Positions 17,753 through 28,336 of a stretch of DNA of 64,000 nucleotides are shown here, piece by piece. The translations under genes and the position numbers were made by a program. Origin of the DNA: Nocardioides jishulii (GTDB lineage: Bacteria; Actinomycetota; Actinomycetes; Propionibacteriales; Nocardioidaceae); the NCBI RefSeq assembly GCF_006007965.1, contig NZ_CP040748.1, forward strand, positions 2,852,001-2,916,000. Direction: 5' to 3'. The notes under the pieces are model-generated. The model had not been told where the DNA came from. It worked only from the letters and a program-made list of their open reading frames with translations, and searched no databases. The number at the start of each line of letters is the position of its first letter. The stretch's first letter is position 1.

Positions 17753-20700
17753 TCAGTACTCGACCGGCGTGCGCCGCTTGCGGATCGTGGTCACTTCGTC
17801 ACGGTTGTTGCCGACCGGGCCGATGTAGTTGAAGAAGTAGGCGAGCTGGGCGTAGCCGCCGACGATGTGGTGCGGCTTCATCACGATGCGCGTCAGCGAG
17901 TTGTGGATGCCGCCGCGCTTGCGGTCGCGCTCGGTGAGCGGGACGTCGATGAGCCGGTCCTGGGCGTGGTACATGTAGACGGTGCCCTCGGGCATCCGGT
18001 GGCTCACGATGGCGCGGGCGGCCACCACCCCGTTGCGGTTGACCATCTCGATCCAGTCGTTGTCCTTCACGCCGATCTTCACCGCGTCGCGGTCGGAGAG
18101 CCAGACCACCTGCCCACCGCGGGAGAGCGAGAGCATGAAGAGGTTGTCCTGGTACTCCGAGTGGATCGACCACTTGTTGTGCGGCGTCAGGTAGCGCACC
18201 GCCACCCCCACCTCGTCGACCGTGCCGAGCTGCGGCTCCCCGAAGAGCCGGGACATGTCGAGCGGTGGCCGGAAGACCGGGAGCATCTCGCCGGTGCCGA
18301 GGAACCAGTCGTGGTCGAGGTAGAACTGCTGGCGCCCGGTCAGCGTGTGGAAGGGCTTGCTGCGCTCGATGTTGATGGTGAAGGGGCTGTAGCGCCGCCC
18401 TCCGCTCTCCGATCCCGACCACTCCGGCGAGGTGATCACCGGCACGGGCGCGACCTGGGTGTCGGCAAAGGCGATCTGCTTGCCCTCGTGCTCCGCGGAG
18501 AGGTCCGCCATCTGGGTGCCGGTGCGCTTCTCCAGGGTCCTGAACCCCTGGGTCGCGAGGTGGCCGTTGGAGACGCCGGACAGGTGAAGGATCGCGTCGG
18601 CCATCTGCACGTCCGTCTCGACCTTCGGCTGCCCGTTGCCGGCGCCACCCTGCGCCACACCGTTGCGGCGACGCAGGATGTCCATCTCACGGCGTACGTC
18701 GTAGGCGACGCCCTTGGTGAGCATGCCCACCTTCTCCATCAGCGGCCCGATCGACGTCATCTTGTCGTGGACGGCCGCGTAGTCGCGCTCCGCGACCGCG
18801 ATCACCGGCATGGTGCGCCCCGGCACCGGGTCGCACTCCCCCAGCCGCCAGTCCTTGACGACCCCGTGCTCGGTCGCCATCGCCTCAGGGGTGTCGTGCC
18901 ACAGCGGCTTGGCGATGACGTCGCGGCGGGTGCCGAGGTGGTCGCGAGCCATCTCGGAGAACCGCTTCGCGATCACCTTCCAGGTGTCCCAGTCCGTCTT
19001 CGTCTGCCACGGCGGGGCGATCGCCGGGTTGAAGGAGTGCACGAAGGGGTGCATGTCGGTGGTGTTGAGGTCGTACTTCTCGTACCAGGTCGCCGCCGGC
19101 AGGACCACGTCGCTGAAGATCGTGCTGGAGGTCATGCGGAAGTCCAGGGTCGTGAGCAGGTCGAGCTTGCCCTCGGGGGCCTCCTCGGCCCAGCGCACGT
19201 CGGTGGGTCGTTGCTCGGGGGCCGCCTCCTGGGCGGTCGCGGCGGAGTCGGTGCCGAGCAGGTGGCGCAGGAAGTACTCATTGCCCTTGGCCGAGCTCCC
19301 GAAGAGGTTGGAGCGCCACAGGGAGAGCACGCGGGGGTGGTTCTCCTCCGCCTCGGGGTCCTCCACGGCGAACTTGAGCCGGCCCTCCTTCAGCTCCTGC
19401 GCGACGTAGGCCCCGGCGTCCATGCCCGAGGCCGCGGCGTCGTCACCGAGGGTGAGCGAGCTGCGGTCGAACGTGGGGTAGCTCGGCGTCCAGCCCAGGC
19501 GTACGGACTGGCAGAGCAGGTCCATCACGCTCTTGCCCGCGAAGAAGCCGGTGCCGGCGTCGAGGTCGTCGGCGGTGAAGGTGTCGTAGCGGTACTGGGA
19601 GGTGTTCACGTACCAGTACGCCGTCTGGTTCATGTGGCGCGGCGGACGCTGCCAGTCGAGGGCGAACGCCATGTGCTGGAAGCCCATGATCGGGCGGATC
19701 TTCTCCTGGCCGACGTAGTGCGCCCAGCCGCCGCCGTTGCGACCCTGCGCGCCGGTGAGCGTGGTGAGCAGCAGGATCGCCCGGTAGATCTGGTCGGAGT
19801 GGTGCCAGTGGTTGATGCCTGCACCCAGCAGGATCATCCCGCGGCCCTCGGTGTCGATCGCGTTCTGAGCCCACTCCCTCGCCAGCCGGGTCACCTGCTG
19901 GGCCGGGACACCGGTGTGCTGCTCCTGCCACGCCGGGGTCGCGGGGACGCGTGCGTCCTCGTACGACTCGGGCCAGACCCCGGGCAGCCCGGACCGCTCC
20001 ACGCCGTACTGCGCCAGCAGGAGGTCCAGGACGGTGGTGACGACACGGTCGCCGACGCGCATCGCCGGCACGCCGCGTGACTCGTGCCGGGCGCGGCCGT
20101 CAGCGGCGTCGAAACGCGGCAGGGTGACCTCGACGGCCAGTGCGTCGGCCTCCGCGTGCAGGGTCAGGAGCGGGTCGATGTCGCCGAGGTCGAGGTTCCA
20201 CTGACCAGCCCCCTCCTCGCCGTAGCGGTGTCCGATCGAGCCCCGGGGAATCCGCACCGCGCCTCCGGCCTCCATCACGGCCGGCTTCCACATCGCGTTC
20301 TCGGTGCCGCCCTCGGGGTGGTCGATGTCGCCGGCGACCAGGAACTTGCCGGGCCGGTACGTGCCGTCGTCGGCCGCGTCGAGGGTGATGAGGTTGGGCA
20401 GGTCGGTGAACCGCTTGGCGTACGCGGCGAAGAAGGGCGGGATGGTGTCGGCGTAGTACTCCTTGAGCAGCACGTGGCCCAGGCCCATCGCCAACGCACC
20501 GTCGGTGCCCGGCGCCGGGGTGACCCACTCGTCAGCGAACTTCACGTTATCGGCGTAGTCGGGTGCGACCGCGATCACCTTCTGGCCGCGGTAGCGGGCC
20601 TCGGTCATCCAGTGCGCGTCCGGGGTGCGGGTCAGCGGGACGTTGGAGCCCCACATCATCAGGTAGCCCGCATCCCACCAGTCACCCGACTCGGGCACGT

Positions 20701-21442
20701 CGGTCTGGTCGCCGAAGGTCTGGGGCGAGGCGTTCGGCAAGTCCGCGTACCAGTCGTAGAACGACAGCATCGGGGCGCCGATGAGCTCGAGGAAGCGCGC
20801 CCCGGAGGCGTACGAGACCGGCGACATCGCCGGGATGGGTGAGAAGCCCGCGATCCGGTCGGGGCCCCACCGCTTGACCGTGTAGACGTGGGCCGCGGCG
20901 ACGATCTCGGCGGCCTCCTCCCAGGTCGCGCGCACCAGCCCGCCCTTGCCGCGGGCGGCCTTGTAGACCTTGGTCTTGAGCGGGTTCTGGACGATCGATC
21001 CCCAGGCGACCACCGGGTCGCCGTACTCGGCCAACGCCTCGCGGAACATGTCCAGCAGCACGCCACGGACGTACGGGTGGCGCACGCGGGTGGGGCTGTA
21101 GGTGTACCAGGAGAAGGCAGCGCCGCGAGGACAGCCCCGGGGCTCGTACTCGGGGCGGTCGGCACCGGCGCTGGGGTAGTCGGTCTGCTGCGCCTCCCAG
21201 GTGATGATCCCGTCCTTGACGTAGACCTTCCACGAGCACGACCCGGTGCAGTTGACCCCGTGCGTGGAGCGGACCACCTTGTCGTGCGACCACCGGTCCC
21301 GGTAGAACGCGTCACCCTCGCGTCCACCCTTCGCCGTGATGGTGCGCAGGTCGGGGCTCACCTCGTTGCGGGTGAAGAAGCGGCGACTCGCGACCAGCGC
21401 GTCACCCAGCCCTCCGTCGAAGCCCAGCTTGGTGTCGCTCAC
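17753..21442 (-). CDS. narG: respiratory nitrate reductase alpha subunit (Mo-bisMGD)
   Basis: A 1229-residue catalytic subunit of the cytoplasm-facing membrane nitrate reductase, reducing nitrate to nitrite. The FS0 cluster motif H-x3-C-x3-C is at HGVNCTGSC, with the fourth cysteine in RGCPRGAAF. The molybdenum-site region SFYDWYADLPNASPQTFGDQ is nearly identical to E. coli NarG and includes the aspartate ligand. There is no Tat signal, as expected for the nNar type. The GTG start has AAAGGGA upstream. It is the first gene of narGHJI, divergent from the transporters across 214 bp. Confidence 0.96.
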   Translation of the reverse strand: MSDTKLGFDGGLGDALVASRRFFTRNEVSPDLRTITAKGGREGDAFYRDRWSHDKVVRSTHGVNCTGSCSWKVYVKDGIITWEAQQTDYPSAGADRPEYEPRGCPRGAAFSWYTYSPTRVRHPYVRGVLLDMFREALAEYGDPVVAWGSIVQNPLKTKVYKAARGKGGLVRATWEEAAEIVAAAHVYTVKRWGPDRIAGFSPIPAMSPVSYASGARFLELIGAPMLSFYDWYADLPNASPQTFGDQTDVPESGDWWDAGYLMMWGSNVPLTRTPDAHWMTEARYRGQKVIAVAPDYADNVKFADEWVTPAPGTDGALAMGLGHVLLKEYYADTIPPFFAAYAKRFTDLPNLITLDAADDGTYRPGKFLVAGDIDHPEGGTENAMWKPAVMEAGGAVRIPRGSIGHRYGEEGAGQWNLDLGDIDPLLTLHAEADALAVEVTLPRFDAADGRARHESRGVPAMRVGDRVVTTVLDLLLAQYGVERSGLPGVWPESYEDARVPATPAWQEQHTGVPAQQVTRLAREWAQNAIDTEGRGMILLGAGINHWHHSDQIYRAILLLTTLTGAQGRNGGGWAHYVGQEKIRPIMGFQHMAFALDWQRPPRHMNQTAYWYVNTSQYRYDTFTADDLDAGTGFFAGKSVMDLLCQSVRLGWTPSYPTFDRSSLTLGDDAAASGMDAGAYVAQELKEGRLKFAVEDPEAEENHPRVLSLWRSNLFGSSAKGNEYFLRHLLGTDSAATAQEAAPEQRPTDVRWAEEAPEGKLDLLTTLDFRMTSSTIFSDVVLPAATWYEKYDLNTTDMHPFVHSFNPAIAPPWQTKTDWDTWKVIAKRFSEMARDHLGTRRDVIAKPLWHDTPEAMATEHGVVKDWRLGECDPVPGRTMPVIAVAERDYAAVHDKMTSIGPLMEKVGMLTKGVAYDVRREMDILRRRNGVAQGGAGNGQPKVETDVQMADAILHLSGVSNGHLATQGFRTLEKRTGTQMADLSAEHEGKQIAFADTQVAPVPVITSPEWSGSESGGRRYSPFTINIERSKPFHTLTGRQQFYLDHDWFLGTGEMLPVFRPPLDMSRLFGEPQLGTVDEVGVAVRYLTPHNKWSIHSEYQDNLFMLSLSRGGQVVWLSDRDAVKIGVKDNDWIEMVNRNGVVAARAIVSHRMPEGTVYMYHAQDRLIDVPLTERDRKRGGIHNSLTRIVMKPHHIVGGYAQLAYFFNYIGPVGNNRDEVTTIRKRRTPVEY

Positions 21443-21567
21443 AGGTCATTCCCTTTCGCTGCACACGCAGACGGTCGAGCTGTGTCCCACCTCACTATTC
21501 CCCCCGATGGGGTGCACCGCAAGGGGCACGAATCCGGGCTCGCAGCCAGCCACGTTCACGCTCGAAC

Positions 21568-21607
21568 CGAGGACCTTTGGCCTCTGGACGAGGACCCTCC
21601 GCCTCCG
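21568..21607. promoter_or_regulatory. tandem DosR-like boxes between narG and narK
   Basis: Two direct repeats with 21-bp period: CGAGGACCTTTGGCCTCTG (21568-21586) and CGAGGACCCTCCGCCTCCG (21589-21607), identical at 14 of 19 positions. Each is an imperfect palindrome (GAGG...CCTC). The first matches the core of the DosR/DevR hypoxia operator (GGGAC-TWWA-GTCCC) at GGAC, TT, G and CC. Two-helical-turn spacing fits cooperative binding of a NarL/DosR-type response regulator. Assignment to DosR is inference. Confidence 0.55.
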
Positions 21608-21656
21608 TAACGTGCTTCACGAGACCGTCCGATTCCGCGCCTGCCCAGGAGGGCCC

Positions 21657-23003
21657 ATGGCGTCACCGACCACGGCAGAAACCACCTCCGCGCCGCCCCG
21701 CCAGGGCCGCAGCGCAGTGCTCTGGCTCTCGACCATCGCCTTCACCCTGATGTTCGCGGTGTGGCTGATGTTCGGCATCCTGGGCAACCCGATCCGCGAG
21801 GAGTTCGGCCTCAGCGAGGTGCAGCTGTCGTGGATCGTGGCCGCCGCCACCCTCAACGGCTCGCTGTGGCGCCTGCCCGCCGGCATGCTGGCCGACCGCT
21901 ACGGCGGCCGGATCGTCATGACGGTGCTCCTGCTCGTCACCGCGGTGCCCACCTACCTGGTGTCGCAGGTGAACTCCTACACCACCCTGTTGGCGCTCTC
22001 GTTCCTGATCGGCCTGGCGGGAAACTCGTTCTCCGTCGGCATCGCCTGGAACTCCGCCTGGCAGCCCCGGGACCGCCAGGGCTTCGCCCTCGGGCTCTTC
22101 GGCGCGGGCAACGTCGGCGCCTCGGTGACCAAGTTCATCGGGCCACCGATCATCACCGGCACCGCCGGCGCGACCTACTTCGGCATCATCGACGGCGGCT
22201 GGCGCCTGGTCCCCGTCGTCTACGCGGTGCTCCTGGTCGTGATGGCCGTCGTGCTCTGGTTCGGGACCCCGCGCCACGACCTGCGGCCGGGGACGGAGGT
22301 GCCGCTGCGGGACCAGCTCACCCCGCTGAAGCAGATGCGGGTGTGGCGCTTCAGCCTCTACTACGTCGCGGTCTTCGGGGCGTACGTCGCCCTCTCGTCG
22401 TGGCTCCCGCTCTACTACATGGACAACTTCGACGTCTCCCTGCAGACCGCGGCCCTGCTGACCGCCACCTACATCTTCCCGGCGTCGCTGCTGCGCCCGG
22501 TGGGAGGCGCGCTGTCGGACCGGTACGGCGCTCGTCGGGCGATGTACTGGACCTTCGGCGCGATGCTGGTGACCAGCGGCATCCTGATGATGCCCAACGG
22601 CTTCGTGGTGGTGCAGCTCCCCGACGGCACCGAGACCGAGCACCTCGCCTACCACCTGGGCCTGGTGCCCTTCGTCCTGCTGGTCTTCGTGCTCGGGTGC
22701 GCCATGGGCGTGGGCAAGGCAGCGGTCTACAAGCACATCCCGGAGTACTTCCCCGAGAGCGTCGGCGCCGTCGGCGGGCTCGTCGGGATGCTCGGGGGCC
22801 TCGGCGGCTTCGCCCTGCCGCCGCTCTTCGCCTACACGAAGGAGTGGTCCGGCTTCCCGACCAGCACCTTCGGCGTGCTGTTCGTGCTGACGCTCATCTG
22901 CAGCGTCTGGATGCACTGGACGGTGGTGCGCATGCTCAACCGTGAGTCGCCCCACCTGGCCAACCAGCTGGACCACCCCACCCATGAGGAGACACCGGCA
23001 TGA
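21657..23003 (+). CDS. NarK1-type nitrate/proton symporter (MFS)
   Basis: A 448-residue, 12-helix MFS transporter. The N-terminal part GNPIREEFGLSEVQLSWIVA and the loop LADRYGGRIV place it with the nitrate/nitrite porter family, in the NarK1 (nitrate:H+ symport) branch. The ATG at 21657 has AGGAGGG at ideal distance; the longer open frame upstream is discarded. Its last four bases overlap the start of the second porter. Such symporters start respiration by importing nitrate before nitrite is available for exchange. Confidence 0.88.
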   Translation: MASPTTAETTSAPPRQGRSAVLWLSTIAFTLMFAVWLMFGILGNPIREEFGLSEVQLSWIVAAATLNGSLWRLPAGMLADRYGGRIVMTVLLLVTAVPTYLVSQVNSYTTLLALSFLIGLAGNSFSVGIAWNSAWQPRDRQGFALGLFGAGNVGASVTKFIGPPIITGTAGATYFGIIDGGWRLVPVVYAVLLVVMAVVLWFGTPRHDLRPGTEVPLRDQLTPLKQMRVWRFSLYYVAVFGAYVALSSWLPLYYMDNFDVSLQTAALLTATYIFPASLLRPVGGALSDRYGARRAMYWTFGAMLVTSGILMMPNGFVVVQLPDGTETEHLAYHLGLVPFVLLVFVLGCAMGVGKAAVYKHIPEYFPESVGAVGGLVGMLGGLGGFALPPLFAYTKEWSGFPTSTFGVLFVLTLICSVWMHWTVVRMLNRESPHLANQLDHPTHEETPA

Positions 23004-24394
23004 GCAAGTCGACCACCTCCCAGTCCGGAGAATGGCTGGAGTCCTGGGATCCGGAGAACAAGGAGACCTGGAACGAGCCGCTGGCCCGGCGCACGCTGTG
23101 GATCACCACGTTCGCCCTCTTCCTCGCCTTCGTGGCGTGGTTCCTGCCGAGCGCACTGATCCCCAAGCTCAACGGCCTGGGCTACAGCTTCACCAGCGAC
23201 GAGCTCTACTGGATGGCAGCCATGCCGGGCCTGTCCGCAGGCCTCTTCCGGCTGGTGTGGATGGTGCTCCCTCCCATCATGGGCACCCGCAAGATGGTGG
23301 CGCTGACCTCGCTGCTGCTGATCTTCTCGACGGCCGGGTGGGGCGTGCGGGTCCAGGAGCCGACGGCTCCCTACTGGGAGCTGATGCTGCTGGCGTTCCT
23401 GGCCGGCATCGGGGGCGGCGCGTTCTCGGGCTTCATGCCGAGCACCTCGTACTTCTTCCCCCGTTCCAAGCAGGGCACCGCCCTGGGGATCCAGGCCGGC
23501 ATCGGCAACTTCGGCGTCTCGGCCGTGCAGCTGCTGACGCCCTACCTGATCGCCCTCTCGTGGCTGGGGTTCATCGGGACCTCCCAGACCTTCGCGCTGC
23601 CGGGTGGGCAGCCCGAGAAGGTCTGGTACCAGAACGCCGCCTTCGTCTGGATCCCGCTGATGGTGATTGCGGCGATCCTCGCCTGGACGATGCTCAAGTC
23701 GGTGCCCATCAAGGCCAGCATCCGCCAACAGTTCGACATCTTCGGCAACGTCGACACGTGGCTCATGACCCTGCTCTACATCATGACCTTCGGCACCTTC
23801 GCCGGCCTCTCTGCGCAGTTCGGCCTGCTGATGGGCGAGCTCTACGGCAGCGCCAACCCCGACATCGTCCAAGGATCGGGGGCAGGCGCCACCGTGCTGG
23901 TCGAGGGCTACTCGGTGCCCGACGTCGCGAAGTTCGTCTTCCTCGGCCCATTGGTCGGCGCGGGTGCGCGCGTGCTGTTCTCACCGCTCACCGACCGCAT
24001 GGGCGGCGCGATCTGGACGTTGGTCTCCGGCATCGGACTGGTCGCCTCGATCGCCATCACCATCCCGGCGTTGACCCCCGACACGACCTCGGCCGCGACC
24101 CTGGACGCCGGGTTCGACCACTTCCTCTGGGGGATGCTGGCGATCTTCCTCTTCGCCGGGATCGGCAACGCCTCGACCTTCAAGCAGATGCCGATGATCT
24201 TCGAGAAGCGCCAGGCCGGCGGCGTGATCGGCTGGACAGCCGCGATCGCGGCCTTCGGTCCCTTCTTCTTCGGCGTCGGCGTGACGTCCATGGGCCCGGT
24301 GGCCTTCTTCTCCATCGGCATCGCCTGGGCCGTGATGTGCGTGGTCGTCACGTGGGTGCGCTACGCCCGCAAGGGGGCCCCGAAGCCGGGCTGA
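23000..24394 (+). CDS. narK: NarK2-type nitrate/nitrite antiporter (MFS)
   Basis: A 464-residue MFS protein whose start, with the motif W-x-PENKETW before helix 1, closely resembles E. coli NarK, the nitrate/nitrite exchanger. Twelve helices, a conserved arginine in helix 2 (GLFRLVW) and the GIGGGAFSGFMPS glycine-rich helix agree. Its ATG overlaps the stop of the first porter (ATGA). The pair mirrors the fused NarK1-NarK2 of Paracoccus: symport for start-up, antiport to remove toxic nitrite at steady state. Confidence 0.9.
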   Translation: MSKSTTSQSGEWLESWDPENKETWNEPLARRTLWITTFALFLAFVAWFLPSALIPKLNGLGYSFTSDELYWMAAMPGLSAGLFRLVWMVLPPIMGTRKMVALTSLLLIFSTAGWGVRVQEPTAPYWELMLLAFLAGIGGGAFSGFMPSTSYFFPRSKQGTALGIQAGIGNFGVSAVQLLTPYLIALSWLGFIGTSQTFALPGGQPEKVWYQNAAFVWIPLMVIAAILAWTMLKSVPIKASIRQQFDIFGNVDTWLMTLLYIMTFGTFAGLSAQFGLLMGELYGSANPDIVQGSGAGATVLVEGYSVPDVAKFVFLGPLVGAGARVLFSPLTDRMGGAIWTLVSGIGLVASIAITIPALTPDTTSAATLDAGFDHFLWGMLAIFLFAGIGNASTFKQMPMIFEKRQAGGVIGWTAAIAAFGPFFFGVGVTSMGPVAFFSIGIAWAVMCVVVTWVRYARKGAPKPG

Positions 24395-24414
24395 TCCTCA
24401 CAGGAACGGGAGGC

Positions 24415-25647
24415 TCACCGCAGCGGGTCGAAGGGCGCCAGCTCCGCAGGCGTCTCCCCCGTCACCATCGACTCCGCCAGGAGCTGACCGGTGACCGGTC
24501 CGAGCGTGATGCCCCACATCCCGTGGCCGCCGGCGACGTGCACCCGGGGCGAGCGCGTACGCCCGACCAGCGGCAACCCGTCCGGCGTGCAGGGCCGCGA
24601 GCCCACCCACTCGTCGCGGCGACGGTCGAGGTCGGCACCACGCAGGAAGGGACGGGCCGCCTCGACGATGGCGGTGATGCGACGGGTGTCCAACCCGGCG
24701 TCGGCGGGACGGAACTCCATCATCCCCGCCACCCGGAGGCGGTCGCCCGCGGGCGTGCAGGCCACCCGCTGCGCCGGCAGGTAGACGGGACCGCGCGGCA
24801 CCGTCTCCACCGGGACCGTGAAGGAGTACCCACGGCCCGCCTGCACCGGGAGGCGTACGCCGAAGGGCCGAGCCAGGACGTTGAGCCACGCGCCCGTCGC
24901 CACCACGGCGGCGTCGTAGGACTCCCCGGCCACCACGACACGCGTCGAGGTCGCGTGGACGCGGTCGACACGCAGGCCTGCCACGATCCTGCCGCCGCGC
25001 TCCTCGACCGAGGCGCCCAGGGCGAGCAGGTAGGAGTTGGGGGTGACGTAGCGCTGACCGTGCAACCGCAGGGCGACGCCGACCTCGTCCGAGAGCGACG
25101 GCTCGATGGCCCGGGCCTCGTCACCGGTGAGGACGTCGTACTCCAACGGCTGTCCGCAGGCACGGATGTGCTCGATCTCCTCCAGCAGGGTCGAACGCTC
25201 GTCAGCGGTGCGGTAGGCGGCGATGAACGACTCAGCCTCGTGGGTGGGCGCGTCGACACCGCCCTTGCGGAGCAGGTCGAAGGCATCGAGGGCCAAGGAG
25301 TTCAGCGGCACCAGGGCGCCCATCGCCCGGCGCCAGCGGGGCATCGTGGAGTTGCGGGCGAAGCGCACCAGGAACTCCAGCAACCGGCGGTCGGCCGTGA
25401 CGGGGACGTAGACCGGCGAGCTCGGACTGACCACGGCGCGGATGCCGTAGCGCAGGACGGCAGGCTCCGGGAGCGGGGTCGCCAACCCCGGGGTGAGCCA
25501 TCCCGCGTTGCCCCACGACGACCCGGCCGCCACCCCGGTGCGGTCCAGGACGGTGACGCGGACGCCACGCTCCTGCAGGAACCACGCGGTGGAGAGGCCG
25601 ACCATGCCGGCTCCGATGACGACGACGTGCCGAGGTGCGTGGGTCAT
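24415..25647 (-). CDS. DadA-like FAD-dependent amino acid oxidase/dehydrogenase
   Basis: A 410-residue DAO-fold flavoprotein. The dinucleotide-binding motif VVVIGAGMVGLSTAWFLQERG starts at about residue 8 and ends in an acidic-type strand (VTVLDR). The C-terminal FAD segment HVAGGHGMWGITLGPVTGQL is typical of D-amino acid dehydrogenase (DadA) and related glycine/sarcosine oxidases. It is likely to oxidise an amino acid to the keto acid with electrons passed to the respiratory chain; the substrate is not decidable. The gene follows the small membrane protein gene by 9 nt and converges with narK. Confidence 0.85.
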   Translation of the reverse strand: MTHAPRHVVVIGAGMVGLSTAWFLQERGVRVTVLDRTGVAAGSSWGNAGWLTPGLATPLPEPAVLRYGIRAVVSPSSPVYVPVTADRRLLEFLVRFARNSTMPRWRRAMGALVPLNSLALDAFDLLRKGGVDAPTHEAESFIAAYRTADERSTLLEEIEHIRACGQPLEYDVLTGDEARAIEPSLSDEVGVALRLHGQRYVTPNSYLLALGASVEERGGRIVAGLRVDRVHATSTRVVVAGESYDAAVVATGAWLNVLARPFGVRLPVQAGRGYSFTVPVETVPRGPVYLPAQRVACTPAGDRLRVAGMMEFRPADAGLDTRRITAIVEAARPFLRGADLDRRRDEWVGSRPCTPDGLPLVGRTRSPRVHVAGGHGMWGITLGPVTGQLLAESMVTGETPAELAPFDPLR

Positions 25648-25656
25648 GCCACAGCA

Positions 25657-26094
25657 TCACCGATGATCGGGATCTGCGCCACCCTCCGCTTCCGCCTCCA
25701 GCTCAACCTCGTCCTGCTGGCGCGGGGCGCTGGTCAACCAGGTGAGCACGGCCGCGGCAAGGCCGAACCACACACGCGGGTGGCGCACGCCCTTGCCGCG
25801 CAGCCACCCCTCGAGCCGGCTGTCGGCCGCCATCCCCAGGACGCTGGCGCCCGTGAGCAGGGCGCCCACCGTGGCGCCGATGGCGGCCCGCTGGGCCGGG
25901 GACGCCGACTCCCCCACGGCGACGGCGCCGCCCGCCACCCCGGCCAGGCCGCTGAGGGCATGGATGGTCGTGAGCGGAGGCCCTTGCAGACGTCGCGGGG
26001 AGACGAACACGGTGAAGAGGCCGGTGGCGACCGACTGGACGAGGCGCGACTCCGGGGACTCCAGGTCGCGGACGCGGGTGAGGAGGTCAGACAT
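25657..26094 (-). CDS. small membrane protein of unknown function
   Basis: A 145-residue protein with three or four short hydrophobic segments (about 20-40, 45-60, 68-92 and 105-122) and an acidic Glu/Asp-rich C-terminus. I do not recognise the family. The frame continues upstream to 26217, but TACCGT on the coding strand (26102-26107) ends 7 nt before the ATG at 26094, which supports this as a leaderless start. It is probably co-transcribed with the DadA-like gene. Confidence 0.68.
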   Translation of the reverse strand: MSDLLTRVRDLESPESRLVQSVATGLFTVFVSPRRLQGPPLTTIHALSGLAGVAGGAVAVGESASPAQRAAIGATVGALLTGASVLGMAADSRLEGWLRGKGVRHPRVWFGLAAAVLTWLTSAPRQQDEVELEAEAEGGADPDHR

Positions 26095-26162
26095 GGGCGT
26101 CACGGTAGCCGGGAGCCCAAGACCCGGTACGAGGTGCTCCGACCTGCTGCGGAAATGGCGGA

Positions 26163-26190
26163 ACCCCGCCGTACGTGCGTACGACGGGGT
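26163..26190. terminator. strong hairpin downstream of groEL
   Basis: Twelve-base arms (26163-26174 and 26179-26190) with a single mismatch and a 4-nt loop. There is no T-tract, as is common in high-GC terminators. It lies after the three repeated groEL hairpins and before the next gene's promoter, so it is likely a final transcription stop. Confidence 0.6.
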
Positions 26191-26199
26191 CCTGCCGAT

Positions 26200-28203
<2,004 letters not shown>

Positions 28204-28208
28204 GCCCA

Positions 28209-28237
28209 GTTTTAGCACTCGCCACGGGCGAGTGCAA
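28209..28237 (-). promoter_or_regulatory. groEL promoter
   Basis: On the reverse strand TTGCAC (28232-28237) and TAAAAC (28209-28214) are spaced by 17 nt. The -35 lies inside the distal CIRCE and the -10 touches its edge, so HrcA binding would occlude polymerase. Transcription would start near 28202, leaving a leader of about 150 nt. Confidence 0.65.
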
Positions 28238-28238
28238 A
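28212..28238. promoter_or_regulatory. CIRCE operator, distal
   Basis: TTAGCACTC-N9-GAGTGCAAA: the left half-site is a perfect consensus and the right differs at one base. It is separated from the proximal CIRCE by 8 nt. Confidence 0.92.
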
Positions 28239-28274
28239 CGCCCCTGCCGCCTTTTGGCACCGTCGCCGTACGCG

Positions 28275-28309
28275 TCGACGGCGCCGCCCGGTGTGGGCGG
28301 CGCCGTCGA
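28275..28309 (-). terminator. hairpin terminator of the TadE/vWA unit
   Basis: A perfect 15-bp G+C-rich stem (28275-28289 with 28295-28309) and a 5-nt loop, starting 28 nt after the stop codon of the vWA gene. There is no T-tract. Confidence 0.75.
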
Positions 28310-28336
28310 GGAGTCGTGCGTGCGTGGAGGTCGCGG

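Noticed and set aside
15995..20080. A 1361-codon open frame on the plus strand opposite narJ, narH and narG
   Set aside because: It is the antisense shadow of high-G+C coding sequence; its translation is low-complexity His/Arg/Gly/Val-rich and matches no family, while the minus-strand nar genes are unmistakable.
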